The notes: a model not told the origin generated them from the letters alone. Positions 1 to 10,221 are shown, numbered from the stretch's first letter. The stretch: 64,000 nt of DNA from Elainella saxicola E1 (GCA_002796835.1 LUGL01000056.1:1-64000); one strand, 5' to 3'. Numbers and translations are program-made.

Positions 1-573
1 AATGCCTTTCGTTAACTCTGGGACTGGAGTGCGGTCGTCCACATTGGCAGCAGTCAACTGAAACGACAACAACTCTCCATGTTCATTGATGAGCAGGTGT
101 AGCTTGAAGCCGTAGTACCAGCCCATCGAACTCTTGCCCCAAGCTGCATAAGTTGCAAACACCCGATGGCTGTGAGCCCGTTTGGGATGACAAACCTTTA
201 GAGGAGTCGAATCGATGAAACTAATCCCTGTCATTTCTCCTAAACGAGTGTACAGATAACAGCACAACAGCATTAGGCTCCAAGGCATCAACTCTACAAA
301 ACGGTTGTAGCTCACCAAGTTGGGAAAGGCTCCTCGCCAGTGCGGCAACACTTGCAGGGTATAGAAATCCTTGAAGGTGCGGTAGCCAGAGCCATGAAAG
401 GCGATGACAATCGTCATCACTTCGCTGAGGTGCAGTCTGGAGCGACTGCGTTTCTCTCCTAGCATCGAGGGCAGCTGGATTTGTTGCTGCCAAAGTCGTT
501 CAAACTCTTGGTAGAAGTCATCTACATCGCAAAAGATTTGGGTCACATCCAGGTGCGATACGATCGGTTTCAT
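1..573 (-). mobile_element. IS982-type transposase, N-terminal part (gene runs off the window)
   Basis: An open frame of 191 codons starts at the ATG at 573 and continues without a stop to base 1, so the C-terminal part lies outside the window. The reading resembles the N-terminal half of IS982-family DDE transposases: a helical start (MKPIVSHLDVTQIFCDVDDF), the block SEVMTIVIAFHGSGYRTFKDF, and the segment FIDSTPLKVCHPKRAHSHR, whose aspartate would be the first DDE residue, followed by GWYYGFKLHLLINEHGE. The sequence CGTCGAACTCACGTCA at about 633-648 may belong to the terminal inverted repeat, but the other end cannot be seen. Nothing visible is broken, so the element may be intact. Confidence 0.8.
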
Positions 574-895
574 CGCTGAGGCTTTATGTACTTCATTTCC
601 AGTCTCAGCTTTCCTTTGGCCTTTTGTCACTCCGTCGAACTCACGTCATTTTAGTACAACCAATGGCAACTCCGATGTAATCATCCTGACCACATCACGC
701 CGATAGAAGTTGCAGGAAGCTTGGTGAATGCTGAGCTTCTTTTTTTGTTAGCAGGCTCTTCTAATTGCAGGCTACAAGAACGTGAATATTGTGTGTCAAT
801 TCATTGACTGCAAGCAGGGTTGCCAAATCAATTCAGCAACCCAGGCATGACAAAACCAATGATAAAGCTGTGATGTCGAAAAAATGGAAAAGTGG
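574..895. other. Intergenic: likely IS end, then unique sequence
   Basis: No coding sequence is supported here. The first 80 or so bases probably belong to the IS upstream of its transposase. The rest shows no clear promoter, RNA or repeat. Confidence 0.4.
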
Positions 896-1573
896 CTAGG
901 AAATGACGTAAATATTGGCAGATGTCAAAGCCAGGTTACGCGATAGTTGAGCAACCTCGATCGGTTTTTCTGAGCCAATGCCATCGGAATCGAATAAGAG
1001 GCTGCCAGTACTGGGGTGATAGATAAACCGATCGCTGCGATCTGCTGCTGCGGTTCCCCGATGGAATTGTTGGCGATCGAGCAGTGAATCAGGTCGCAGT
1101 CCTGCCTTAAAGCCTTTTGCAGAAACCACCAGCCAGTCATAAATAACTGAGAAATCGTCAATGTAGTCGATCCCTTCTTGAGCATGGTGGAAGAAGAATC
1201 GATCGAACCCCTGTCCCCCCTGCAACCAATCTTGTCCACGGCCACCAGTGATCTGATCGTTTCCCCCACCGCCGATTAGTCGATCGTCCCCCAACTTGCC
1301 GACCAAGACATCACTTTCGTCTGTCCCAACCAAGCGATCGGACTCGTTGCTGCCCAGGCGCTCAATTCCGCTAATGCGGCTGACGGGAACTGCACTGATG
1401 ATGGTATTAGTTGCCTCTTTTGTAGAGGTTTGCAGAGAAGGTTTAGAAGCAGTTTTAGGAGAGAATCTTTTAAGAGAAACTGCTGGATCATGAGATTCCC
1501 TTTCTTCTACCTTTTCAACCGGATGGGGCAGGAATACCGTTAAACCCGGTAGATCGAAAACAGGCCTGGACAT
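896..1573 (-). CDS. Small RTX-type calcium-binding protein
   Basis: This 225-residue protein has a central block of glycine-aspartate nonapeptides of the hemolysin type (LVGKLGDDRLIGGGGNDQI then TGGRGQDWLQGGQGFDRF, about residues 89-125), which bind calcium in the beta-roll fold. The first 70 residues are polar and low in complexity and show no signal peptide, as expected for type I secretion, where the signal is C-terminal. The C-terminal 45 residues (DRFIYHPSTGSLLFDSDG ... ANIYVIS) form the terminal block usual in cyanobacterial RTX proteins; the same block recurs in the gene at 46278-46784. The start is the ATG at 1573. The substrate or ligand is unknown, and no type I exporter is encoded nearby. 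Confidence 0.75.
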   Translation of the reverse strand: MSRPVFDLPGLTVFLPHPVEKVEERESHDPAVSLKRFSPKTASKPSLQTSTKEATNTIISAVPVSRISGIERLGSNESDRLVGTDESDVLVGKLGDDRLIGGGGNDQITGGRGQDWLQGGQGFDRFFFHHAQEGIDYIDDFSVIYDWLVVSAKGFKAGLRPDSLLDRQQFHRGTAAADRSDRFIYHPSTGSLLFDSDGIGSEKPIEVAQLSRNLALTSANIYVIS

Positions 1574-1801
1574 AGTGAAAACTCCTACATAGACTCAGGG
1601 AACCGATCGAAACAATCCAGGTGACGAACTTTGCTCAGGACAAAATGGATGGAAAACCAAGGCAAAAATGCAGACTCGATCGGCTGCATATTGCAGTGTT
1701 CCCAAAAATTGAGATTGACAGCATTTCTACTGACCCAGAAGCTGTAATTTCCTGAAATTTACGGACTTAAATTTACGGACTCTCGCATCTAGGGTTTACC
1801 G

Positions 1802-2518
1802 TTATTTCTGCAAATATTTCTGCGAAAATAGCTCTGCAAACAGTCTGGCGGTCACATTTTCCAAAACTTTTAATCCAATCCATATCCCTCGCATCAGCCG
1901 CAAGGATCCGATCGGTTGACGCAGCATGGCCCGTAGCAGAGCCTGAGGCATCAAACGTCCCGATGGACTGATCGCCCCAGATAAATTAGGGAGTTCATCG
2001 TCGCAGCCATCACTCACAACCCGTAGCATGGTCACCGCTGCCCCAATTTCTGCGAGAGCAGTGAATACCGCAGCTCCTTCCATATCCACAACATCGGCAT
2101 CATAAGCCTGACCGAGGTGCTGTTTGGTCTGCACAGAGTGAATGAACCGATCGCTCGACCAGGCCTTGACCAACTTCAAATTCAAGCGCTGCTGAAGCAG
2201 AGCAGTCAGTTGCGGATCACAGCGATCGATATTCAATTCCGTTGACAAACCCGTTCGTGAAAGAGAGAGAACCTGCTGATAAACCACCTGATCGCCAATC
2301 GAATAGTCAGACCGCAAACTGCCACATAGTCCCATGACAAGCATCTGCGATCGATCGGCAATCAATCCTTGCTGTAATTGACTCTCTAAAAAAATCTGGA
2401 CCGGAGCTTGACCGATCGGCAGCGGAATCACTTGCGGTGTGGCACCAACTTTCCGTATACCTCGACAGACCGCCTGATACTCTGCACCTTGAACAACCAG
2501 AATTGTTGGAATTGGCAT
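1802..2518 (-). CDS. hpnG: Nucleoside phosphorylase-family protein, probable adenosylhopane phosphorylase HpnG
   Basis: This 238-residue protein has the phosphorylase/nucleosidase fold signatures: an N-terminal strand (MPIPTILVVQGAEYQAV), a glycine loop (VMGLCGSL, about residues 62-69) and the substrate motif VVDMEGAAVF followed by VVSDGCDDELPN. In hopanoid producers HpnG releases adenine from adenosylhopane to give the precursor of bacteriohopanetetrol. The assignment to HpnG rather than another MTA/SAH nucleosidase rests on the gene directly upstream, an HpnI-like glycosyltransferase ending 31 bases before this ATG on the same strand, which implies a two-gene operon. The core hopanoid genes (squalene-hopene cyclase, hpnH) are not in the window. 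Confidence 0.7.
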   Translation of the reverse strand: MPIPTILVVQGAEYQAVCRGIRKVGATPQVIPLPIGQAPVQIFLESQLQQGLIADRSQMLVMGLCGSLRSDYSIGDQVVYQQVLSLSRTGLSTELNIDRCDPQLTALLQQRLNLKLVKAWSSDRFIHSVQTKQHLGQAYDADVVDMEGAAVFTALAEIGAAVTMLRVVSDGCDDELPNLSGAISPSGRLMPQALLRAMLRQPIGSLRLMRGIWIGLKVLENVTARLFAELFSQKYLQK

Positions 2519-2549
2519 CAGTCAAGCCAGCCTCAGAACTATCATCCTT

Positions 2550-3785
2550 CTAAATTTCTTCCAAGGCAGGTTCTTCTAGGCAGGACAGCTCATAGGAGTG
2601 AATTTGCTGATCTGGCTGTTGGCCATGTTCATGAGGAGGAAGTTGGAATGCCTGTCTGCGCCCAGTGAGCAATCGTCGTGTGAGGTCAATAATCCATAGA
2701 CTGAAACTGAGTAAGTCATAAAGCGGCAACAGAGCCCAATTCCGACGCATTATTTCGTCTTTCAGGCAGACTATACCAGTCAAACAACCCATACTCATCC
2801 GGGCAATCCAGATTGCAGCAAAAATCATCCAGCCTAACCCGGAGCCTTGGAGTAGCCAGAGCAGTAGTCCACTGGCCAGGATGCCATAGGTCATAATTTT
2901 ACTCCAATATCCCCAGGACTGCGAATTCCACAAGCTTCTGATCCAGCTATTTTGATGCTGCAAAGTGCTCCAGAACGAAGATGAAGTTAGTTCCCGATCA
3001 ACAACATAGTGAGACAACATGACTCGAAATCCGGCTTTTGCAGCCAAATGGCCTAACTGATAGTCATCTGCCACCGCATTGGCGATCGCTTCAAAGCTTC
3101 CTGACCCAAACAGCACATCCTTACGAATGGCGATCGTTGAACTGAGGGCAAACTGAACTCCCTGCATGCGACGCGCGACCAGCACCCCTGAGTGGAATTC
3201 AGCGACCGTTCCCAAGGCTTGCAATCTGGCCAGCCATCCTTGGGGTTGCGATCGGTAAGGGCAGGTAACCACCCCAATGCCGGGGTATCGAAACGGCTGC
3301 ACAATCTGTTGTAAATAGTTTGGCCCGACTGTAATGTCGCTGTCTGCAATTACCCACAAACCATATTTGGCGACAGAAGCAGCATTAGCTAGGAGATTCA
3401 CTCTGCGATTTAGCCCGATCGCCCTTGGGTTAACAACCAGATCGATTTCGCGATCGGGAAATTGCTTTATCAGCTTTCGCACCATCTCAACGCCGGGATC
3501 GGTTGCATCCTCAACTGCAAACACAATTTGATAATGCGGATAGTCCTGCTGACAGAAAGACCGCAGTGCTGCGTCAGTTTGGGCATTCATGCTGCAGAGC
3601 GGTTTCAGGATGGTGAGTCTAGGATGAAACTCTACATTCACTTCCGGGTCGGCATGGGTCCAGTAGTCGATCGCCGCATAGATGGCATAGCCATAGAACC
3701 AGAGTGATCCTAGACAAAGGCCAAACAACAGGAGAATGAGGCTGAAATGAAGGACAGGCAAGGTATCCATTGAATCATTGACCAT
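2550..3785 (-). CDS. hpnI: Glycosyltransferase, HpnI-type (hopanoid glucosaminyl transferase)
   Basis: This 411-residue membrane glycosyltransferase resembles ceramide glucosyltransferases (GT21/GT2). Residues about 12-40 form an N-terminal membrane segment. The catalytic part shows VEDATD (about 91-96), the metal-binding ADSD (147-150), VADDYQLG (238-245, catalytic base) and HQNSWIRSLW (about 267-276), a variant of the (Q/R)XXRW motif. The last 110 residues hold two or three further membrane helices. HpnI transfers N-acetylglucosamine from UDP-GlcNAc to bacteriohopanetetrol. The partner deacetylase HpnK is not seen here. The gene sits just upstream of hpnG. A true ceramide-like glucosyltransferase cannot be excluded, but the neighbour favours hopanoids. 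Confidence 0.75.
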   Translation of the reverse strand: MVNDSMDTLPVLHFSLILLLFGLCLGSLWFYGYAIYAAIDYWTHADPEVNVEFHPRLTILKPLCSMNAQTDAALRSFCQQDYPHYQIVFAVEDATDPGVEMVRKLIKQFPDREIDLVVNPRAIGLNRRVNLLANAASVAKYGLWVIADSDITVGPNYLQQIVQPFRYPGIGVVTCPYRSQPQGWLARLQALGTVAEFHSGVLVARRMQGVQFALSSTIAIRKDVLFGSGSFEAIANAVADDYQLGHLAAKAGFRVMLSHYVVDRELTSSSFWSTLQHQNSWIRSLWNSQSWGYWSKIMTYGILASGLLLWLLQGSGLGWMIFAAIWIARMSMGCLTGIVCLKDEIMRRNWALLPLYDLLSFSLWIIDLTRRLLTGRRQAFQLPPHEHGQQPDQQIHSYELSCLEEPALEEI

Positions 3786-3968
3786 GAGTCATGCGACAGA
3801 ATAGCGCAGGGCACCCCATCAACAGCAATTAATCGCAACATGATACTCATAAAACCGGAGTTTGGCCAATTTCGAGCTGTAAACCTTTCTCAAGTTTTTG
3901 CAAAGCATTTCGCGAACCAATCTGACAGATTATTTTTTAGATAGTTAGCTTAGATTAGTCAACTTAAA

Positions 3969-6170
3969 CTATCCCGAATAGACGATCGCCCCCTCTACAG
4001 CTGCATCAGTTGTTCGATTGGATACAGTGACCGGCTGCACTTGCACCGCACAAGCTTTAAGTTCAGGTTGACGAGAATCTGGACAGGCTTCCGGATGGGT
4101 AAGGGCATTGGCTTCTGCGGCTTCTGCCCACAATGTTCCCCAATGCATTGGCACGAACACCGTTCCAGGGGCGATCGCTTTTGTCACCTTTGCCATTAAC
4201 CGAGCTATTCCTCGGCGCGATCGAACTTCGACCCAGTTTCCACTTTCAATTTTGAGTTGAGCTGCATCACGCGGATGTATTTCTAAAAATGGATCTGGGT
4301 ACATTTTGCGCACTTTATCAATCCGGCCCGTCCTGGTTTGGGTATGCCAATGACCATACAATCGACCGGTAGTCAGCACAAACGGATAATCCGGATTGGG
4401 CGGTTCTGCAAGGCCACGCGAGTGATAAGCTCCAAATCTGGCTCGGCCATCCGGAGTATTGAAACGCAGGTTTGTGTAGAGCCGTGCAGCACTTTTAGGT
4501 TGCAGCTTAGACAACCGATCGGGACAAGGCCATTGCAGCGGACCTTCCTGACATAGACGTTCGTGGCTCATACCCGTCATATCGCAAGGACGATCGCGCG
4601 TCAGCTGCACAAATTCCGCATGGACTTCCGCCACGTTATTAAAAGCGAACTGTTTTGTGAAACCCAATCTCCGTCCCACTTCTGCAAAAATCACCCAGTC
4701 CGGTCGAGCTTCTCCAGGAGGTGTGCGGAATTGCGGACAGTAAGTGACTCGCCGCTCAGAATTCGTCATTGTACCAGGGGCTTCACTCCACTGAGCCGCA
4801 GGCAGCAGCAGATGCGCATAGGCCGCAGTTTCCGTTGGATAATAGGACTCCTGATAGACCGTGAAGGGCGATTGCAACAAAGCTGCTTTTACCCGTTCCA
4901 AATCGGGCAGACTGACCAACGGATTCGTGGCTGCAATCCAGAACAGGCCAACCTCTCCCGCTTCCAATCCCATGATCATCTCCCAGACGGTTCGACCTGG
5001 CTCTGCCGCAATTTGGCCCGATGGCAAGTTCCAATGGGCTTCGACTTCAGCCCGGTGTTGGGGGACTTTGACTGTGCGATATCCCGGCAACAAATGGGAA
5101 AGACCGCCCGCTTCTCGACCGCCCATGGCGTTGGGTTGACCAGTCAAGGAAAAGGGTCCGGCCCCTGGTTTACCAATATTGCCCGTCATCAAGTGGAGGT
5201 CAATCAGCGATCGCACTTTTGCCGTACCTTCCGAGGATTGGTTTAATCCCATTGACCAGAGCGACAGCACCCGCTTCGATTCTCCCCAGAGCTTGGCAGC
5301 CTGTTCCAGATCTTCCTGGCGAATGCCACAGCGTTGGGCCACAAATTCAGGCGGATAATGCCGAATCACTTCTGCATAAGCTGGAAAACCGCTCGTACAT
5401 TCATCGAGAAATTGTGCATCTAGTAGCTGCCACTGCATCAGCAAATAGCCAATACCGTTCAGCAAATCAATGTCAGTACCTGGTTTAATCGCTAAATGCA
5501 AATCGGCGGCTTCTGCGGTAGGCGTGCAACGCGGATCAACCACAATCAGTTTGACATTGCGGTTTTGCTTATGATATTTGCGGAATCGATTAAAGATGAT
5601 CGGATGACATTCTGCTGTATTTGTGCCAATCAAAAACGCGCAATCTGTTTGTTCCAGATCGTCATAACAGCAAGGCGGACCATCCGTGCCCAAACTTTGA
5701 ATGTAGCCAGATACAGCCGAGGACATGCAAAGACGAGAGTTGGCATCAAAATTATTGGTGCCCAGGCAGCCCTTCATCAACTTCTGAGCCACATAATAAT
5801 CTTCCGTATTAAACTGGCCCGATCCATACATGCAAATTCCGTCAACGCCTTGAGTTTGCCGCACGGTTTGAATCCGATTGACAATGCGATCGAGCGCCTC
5901 ATCCCAACTGACCCTGCGAAACGGCTGATCCAACGAATCTCGCAGCATTGGATACAGCAACCGATCCTTGTGCAGCGATTCTGCGATTGTGGCTCCCTTG
6001 ACGCAAACCATACCCTGACTGGAAGGATGCGATCGATCGCCCCGCACCTGCCAAATGGGAGTTCCTTCCCGATCGCGCAGCACTGCTTTACCCGGTTGAG
6101 CCGGGGGTAACACTTCTAAGCCACAACCAACACCACAGTAGGGGCAAACAGTTCGAGTGGGTTCGGACAT
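3969..6170 (-). CDS. narB: Ferredoxin-dependent assimilatory nitrate reductase
   Basis: This 733-residue molybdopterin oxidoreductase reduces nitrate to nitrite with electrons from reduced ferredoxin. From the ATG at 6170 the N-terminus reads [19 protein letters not shown]: Cys9, Cys12, Cys16 and Cys56 (GMVCVKG) are the ligands of the single [4Fe-4S] cluster. The Mo-bis-MGD domains follow, and the C-terminal dinucleotide-binding domain includes the block [20 protein letters not shown]. The length is normal for cyanobacterial NarB, and there is no C-terminal FAD or [2Fe-2S] extension. It is the last gene of the nitrate cluster, about 280 bases after nrtD; that gap contains a MITE-like inverted repeat, so narB may also have its own promoter. 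A TTG two codons upstream is possible, but the ATG is preferred. Confidence 0.95.
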   Translation of the reverse strand: MSEPTRTVCPYCGVGCGLEVLPPAQPGKAVLRDREGTPIWQVRGDRSHPSSQGMVCVKGATIAESLHKDRLLYPMLRDSLDQPFRRVSWDEALDRIVNRIQTVRQTQGVDGICMYGSGQFNTEDYYVAQKLMKGCLGTNNFDANSRLCMSSAVSGYIQSLGTDGPPCCYDDLEQTDCAFLIGTNTAECHPIIFNRFRKYHKQNRNVKLIVVDPRCTPTAEAADLHLAIKPGTDIDLLNGIGYLLMQWQLLDAQFLDECTSGFPAYAEVIRHYPPEFVAQRCGIRQEDLEQAAKLWGESKRVLSLWSMGLNQSSEGTAKVRSLIDLHLMTGNIGKPGAGPFSLTGQPNAMGGREAGGLSHLLPGYRTVKVPQHRAEVEAHWNLPSGQIAAEPGRTVWEMIMGLEAGEVGLFWIAATNPLVSLPDLERVKAALLQSPFTVYQESYYPTETAAYAHLLLPAAQWSEAPGTMTNSERRVTYCPQFRTPPGEARPDWVIFAEVGRRLGFTKQFAFNNVAEVHAEFVQLTRDRPCDMTGMSHERLCQEGPLQWPCPDRLSKLQPKSAARLYTNLRFNTPDGRARFGAYHSRGLAEPPNPDYPFVLTTGRLYGHWHTQTRTGRIDKVRKMYPDPFLEIHPRDAAQLKIESGNWVEVRSRRGIARLMAKVTKAIAPGTVFVPMHWGTLWAEAAEANALTHPEACPDSRQPELKACAVQVQPVTVSNRTTDAAVEGAIVYSG

Positions 6171-6246
6171 GATCAACTAAACGAGATTGAAGATAACGAG
6201 AAGAGCGTAGGAGATATGATCGAACGATCGAATGTGCATTTGTTAT

Positions 6247-6319
6247 GTAGAGGCGAAGCATTCGGAGGAAAGTCCCAAATACACCATCATGGATTATCGC
6301 CCGAATGCTTCGCCCTTAC
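6247..6319. repeat. MITE-like inverted repeat between nrtD and narB
   Basis: The 19-base arms at 6247-6265 (GTAGAGGCGAAGCATTCGG) and 6301-6319 are inverted copies matching at 17 of 19 positions, around a 35-base centre. The arm core GGCGAAGCATTCGG belongs to a palindromic repeat I know to be common in cyanobacterial genomes. The element lies in the leader of narB and, if transcribed, would form a long hairpin. Confidence 0.7.
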
Positions 6320-6450
6320 GAGAGATCAGTGCATCACCACAGAAATAAAACGAATAAGAGGTTCGATCGACACAAAATCAGAAATGGCAGGTAATGATCC
6401 GATCAACATCTCACTACCCACCAATGGTTACTCATCACAACAAAGCAAAA

Positions 6451-7293
6451 TTATTCCACATCATCATGGGCAAACCGACGATAGAGGAAATCAAGCGCTT
6501 CATTCCGCAACTCATAATAATGTGGATCTTCGATCAACTTGGCCCGATTGCGAGGCCGTTCAAACGGGATCTCCAGAATTTCGCCAATATGGGCAGCGGG
6601 ACCATTCGTCATCATCACCACCCGATCGGCCAGGAAGAGCGCCTCGTCAATATCGTGAGTAATCATCAGCACCGTACATCGATGATCACGCCAAATGGTC
6701 AGCAATTCTTCCTGCAATTCTTCCTTTGTGATTGCATCCAATGCGCCAAAGGGTTCATCGAGCACTAGGACTTGAGGTCGGATTGCTAAAGCCCGTGCGA
6801 TCGCTACCCGTTGCTTCATGCCGCCCGAAAGCTGCCAGGGACGTTTGTGGGCCGCTTCGGTTAAACCGACCAATTCCAGATGTTCCCAGACGATCGCTGT
6901 TTTTTCAGTTTTCGACTTATCCGGGAAAGCTGCCTTAACGCCAAGATAAACATTCTCAAATGCGGTTTTCCAGGGCAGTAGTGCATAGTTTTGGAACACC
7001 ACCATGCGATCGGGACCGGGTTTAGTAATCAGCTTATTTTGCAGCCGCACTTCTCCTTCCGTCGGTTGAGCAAATCCGGAGACCATGTTCAGCAGTGTGG
7101 TTTTACCACAGCCGGAATGGCCGATTACACAAATAAATTCTCCTTCTTGCACTTCCAGATTTACCCCTTCCAAAACCGTATAGGTTCCTTTCGGCGTGGC
7201 ATACACCTTAGAAACATTGTCGATTTTAAGGAAGGGCTGCGAGGACGCAGTCGGTTGGGTCGTCGCGACTTGCTGGTTATTGAGCGTTTGCAT
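6451..7293 (-). CDS. nrtD: Nitrate ABC transporter ATP-binding protein NrtD
   Basis: This 280-residue ATPase of the nitrate/nitrite importer shows Walker A GHSGCGKTT (residues 58-66), the ABC signature LSGGMKQR (155-162) and Walker B VLVLDEPFGALD (175-186), with the D-loop and the switch histidine in MITHDIDEA. It pairs with the ATPase half of NrtC on the inner face of the plasma membrane to power NrtB. I start it at the ATG at 7293, which gives the family's usual N-terminus and leaves a 34-base gap after nrtC; the frame stays open upstream to 7368, overlapping the end of nrtC, but that extension looks non-homologous. Confidence 0.93.
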   Translation of the reverse strand: MQTLNNQQVATTQPTASSQPFLKIDNVSKVYATPKGTYTVLEGVNLEVQEGEFICVIGHSGCGKTTLLNMVSGFAQPTEGEVRLQNKLITKPGPDRMVVFQNYALLPWKTAFENVYLGVKAAFPDKSKTEKTAIVWEHLELVGLTEAAHKRPWQLSGGMKQRVAIARALAIRPQVLVLDEPFGALDAITKEELQEELLTIWRDHRCTVLMITHDIDEALFLADRVVMMTNGPAAHIGEILEIPFERPRNRAKLIEDPHYYELRNEALDFLYRRFAHDDVE

Positions 7294-7327
7294 AGTGATG
7301 AGTAAAGAAGGACAAGAAATGGCAGAA

Positions 7328-9319
7328 CTAAGCTGCGTTTGGAGTGGCATCCAGGATGATTTCCTCAATGCGGATGTCTCGATGCAGCGGCAGGTTATTC
7401 AAATAGGCGATCGGATCATCGGGATCGAACGTAATGCCGTCGAATAGGGCAAAGGCGTGACGGGTGGGATCAATATCGGGCAGATCGAGTTGACGAGCCG
7501 CTTCCCCATACAGGTCAGGCCGACGCACCCGTTCCAGCACTTCCACCCAGTTTTTCGGGAAGGGGGCAATGCCCCAGCGAGCGAGCTGCGTTAAAATCCA
7601 TAGCCCTTCACCGCGATGCGGATAGTTGGCCTGTTCGACGTGAAACTGGTTGTATCGCAGCATTTGGACTGGCTCGTCCCCAGTGCCCAGGTCGTAAGGA
7701 TCAATAAATCCAGGTCGCATTGCTGCCGGATCAAGCCCTACATATTCGGGACGGCTAAGCCATTGCAAAATCTCTTCGCGGTTACGGCGATCGTCACAAT
7801 ATTCACAGGCTTCGATTAATGCCTTTACCAGCGCAATATGCGTTTGAGGATATTGGTTGGCCCAATCTTCGCGCAGACCCAGGACTTTTTCTGGATGACC
7901 GGCCCAGAGGTCCAGATCGGTACGAATCACATAGCCCTGCCCTTCCTGAACCGCGTAAGAATTCCAGGGTTCTCCCGCGCAATAGCCATCCAGATTGCCT
8001 GCTTTCAAATTGGCAGCCATTTGCGGTGGCGGAATCATCGTTAAGCTTACATCGCGATCGGGATCAATATCGCCTGATGCGAGCCAGTAACGCAGCAAGA
8101 GATTTTGCATCGAAGCCGGATGAACGATGCCGAAGGTATGGGCTTTATCTGCATGTTGAGCCAAATATCCCTTCAAATCTGCGATCGATCGCACGCCTTG
8201 CTCATAGAATTGCTTATTGAGCGTGATCGCATTGCCATTCCGGCTCAGGACCATAGCCGTGACGATCGGCTGGGACTGGTTCAGCGTCAAAGCCAGCGGC
8301 ATTCCAGCCACCATTTGCGCCGCATCCAATCGCCCTGAGGTAACGCCTTCTGCGATTGCTTTCCAACTCGGTTCACGCAGCAAAGAGACTTCTTCTAAGC
8401 CATGCTTCTGGAAAAAGCCCTTTTCTTTAGCAACGATCAAAGGCGCACAGTCGGTCAGTGGAATAAAGCCAATGTCGAGATTGACCTTCTCCAACCCATG
8501 TTTGGCCACGGCCACTGGAGCCACTTTTTTGCGTCGGGCCGATCGCTTTTGTTGATTCAAGAAATAGACAATTTCATTCCGCAAACTGTAGTAGATCGGA
8601 TGATTCACGACCTCCAAGCGGTGACGGGGACGCGGAATCGGCACTTCTAAAATTTGGCCAATGTGCGCTTCTGGGCCTGTTGTCAGCATGACGACGCGAT
8701 CGGACAGCAGTAATGCCTCATCGACATCATGCGTCACCATCAGACAGGTCACTTCATTTTCCTGACAGATTTTCATCAGCTGCTCTTGCAGGTTGCCACG
8801 CGTCAGAGCATCCAATGCGCCAAAGGGTTCATCCAGCAGCAGCAGTTTGGGGCGAAGGGCCAGGGCACGGGCGATCGCCACCCGCTGTTTCATGCCGCCC
8901 GATAGCTCATGCGGATATTTATCGGCAGCATGGCTGAGTCCAACCAAATTAATGTGATGTTCGATCACCTCATGCTTCTCTGCCGCCGACAGATTTTTGA
9001 GTGCAGCTTTGACGGCCAGGGCAATGTTTTGTCGGACGGTACGCCAGGGCAGCAACGAGTAGTTTTGAAACACCACCATCCGATCGGGACCAGGCTTCGT
9101 CACCTGACGACCTTCGAGAATCACACCGCCGGTTGTGGCGCGATCGAGCCCAGCCACAATATTCAGCAGAGTCGATTTACCGCAACCCGAATGCCCGACG
9201 AGGGAAACGAATTCGCCCTTGGTAATTTTCAGGTCAATGCCCTTGAGCGCAATGTAGTGATCGCCACCCGGAAGCGTGAATACTTTATCAACGCTGTCAA
9301 TTTCAACAAAGGTAGACAT
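7328..9319 (-). CDS. nrtC: Nitrate ABC transporter NrtC: ATPase fused to a nitrate-sensing substrate-binding-like domain
   Basis: This 663-residue protein has two parts. Residues 1 to about 260 form an ABC ATPase (Walker A GHSGCGKST, signature LSGGMKQR, Walker B LLLLDEPFGALD) very like NrtD. After a basic linker (QQKRSARRKK), residues about 280-663 resemble NrtA: IGFIPLTDCAPLIVAKEKGF here corresponds to LGFIALTDAAPLIIAKEKGL in NrtA. In Synechococcus this C-terminal domain is cytoplasmic and is needed for ammonium-triggered inhibition of transport, so a regulatory nitrate-binding role is expected here. The gene lies between nrtB and nrtD. Confidence 0.95.
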   Translation of the reverse strand: MSTFVEIDSVDKVFTLPGGDHYIALKGIDLKITKGEFVSLVGHSGCGKSTLLNIVAGLDRATTGGVILEGRQVTKPGPDRMVVFQNYSLLPWRTVRQNIALAVKAALKNLSAAEKHEVIEHHINLVGLSHAADKYPHELSGGMKQRVAIARALALRPKLLLLDEPFGALDALTRGNLQEQLMKICQENEVTCLMVTHDVDEALLLSDRVVMLTTGPEAHIGQILEVPIPRPRHRLEVVNHPIYYSLRNEIVYFLNQQKRSARRKKVAPVAVAKHGLEKVNLDIGFIPLTDCAPLIVAKEKGFFQKHGLEEVSLLREPSWKAIAEGVTSGRLDAAQMVAGMPLALTLNQSQPIVTAMVLSRNGNAITLNKQFYEQGVRSIADLKGYLAQHADKAHTFGIVHPASMQNLLLRYWLASGDIDPDRDVSLTMIPPPQMAANLKAGNLDGYCAGEPWNSYAVQEGQGYVIRTDLDLWAGHPEKVLGLREDWANQYPQTHIALVKALIEACEYCDDRRNREEILQWLSRPEYVGLDPAAMRPGFIDPYDLGTGDEPVQMLRYNQFHVEQANYPHRGEGLWILTQLARWGIAPFPKNWVEVLERVRRPDLYGEAARQLDLPDIDPTRHAFALFDGITFDPDDPIAYLNNLPLHRDIRIEEIILDATPNAA

Positions 9320-9390
9320 AAGAAGACAAGAGGCAGGAGGACAGGGGACAGTCGAGAAATGGGCAAGGCAGGTTAGATGATAGGTGAGAT

Positions 9391-10221
9391 TTAAGTTCCC
9401 TGCTGTCCACCTGGAACCACCAATCGACCGATCATCAGCACGAGTTTATCGAGCAAGAGGCCCACAATACCTACATAAATCAACGCCAAAATAATTTCGC
9501 TAATCAACGAGCTGTTCCAGGCATCCCAGATAAAGAAGCCAATGCCCACGCCCCCGATCAACATTTCTGCTGCAACGATCGCCAACCAGGACAAGCCAAC
9601 CCCAATCCGTAGACCCGTGAAGATGTAAGGTACGGTAGCAGGAAAGAGTACGTTGAAGAAATATTCAAATTTGGAAAGCTGCAACACACGGGAGACGTTT
9701 TTGTAGTCGCTGGGAACTTGCTGTACACCTACAGCCGTGTTGATTAGAACTGGCCAAATTGCCGTAATAAAAATCACGAAAATCGCGGAAGGTTCGTTGT
9801 CCCGAAACGCAGCTAGGGAAATCGGCAGCCAGGCCAGTGGCGGAACGGTACGCAAAACCTGAAAAATTGGGTCAAGGGCATCGTAAATGATCGCGTTACT
9901 GCCAATGATAACTCCAACGAGAATGCCAACTATTGCGGCTAAAGTAAAGCCGATCGCAACCCGCTGTAAGCTGGCAAACAGGTGCCAGAATAATCCTTTG
10001 TCGGTGCCGCCATTATCAAAGAAAGGATCAACGATTAATTCCCAGGTGTCATTTAGAACGGTGAGCGGCGCAGGTAAAACGGGCTCAGGCCCACTACACA
10101 GCAGTTGCCAAATGGCGAGCACAATAACAAGGGCAATCAGCGAGGTCAGTGCCTTGCGACCCTGAGTTTTCAATTTAGGAATCCATGCGGATTGAGGGCG
10201 AAGCTGAGAACTGACAGCCAT
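9391..10221 (-). CDS. nrtB: Nitrate ABC transporter permease NrtB
   Basis: This 276-residue permease has about six membrane helices (for example residues 25-45, 88-110 and 128-150) and the inner-membrane EAA-type loop around LQLSKFEYFFNVLFPATVPY, which contacts the ATPase subunits. It forms the channel, presumably as a homodimer, of the NrtABCD nitrate/nitrite importer. The ATG at 10221 is used. The gene follows nrtA after 169 bases, unusually far for this operon; a strong hairpin lies in that gap at 10342-10380. Confidence 0.94.
   Translation of the reverse strand: MAVSSQLRPQSAWIPKLKTQGRKALTSLIALVIVLAIWQLLCSGPEPVLPAPLTVLNDTWELIVDPFFDNGGTDKGLFWHLFASLQRVAIGFTLAAIVGILVGVIIGSNAIIYDALDPIFQVLRTVPPLAWLPISLAAFRDNEPSAIFVIFITAIWPVLINTAVGVQQVPSDYKNVSRVLQLSKFEYFFNVLFPATVPYIFTGLRIGVGLSWLAIVAAEMLIGGVGIGFFIWDAWNSSLISEIILALIYVGIVGLLLDKLVLMIGRLVVPGGQQGT

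Noticed and set aside
4563-5246. A 227-codon plus-strand frame inside narB
   Set aside because: It is wholly antisense to narB, whose translation matches a known enzyme end to end; long open antisense frames are expected in this codon usage.
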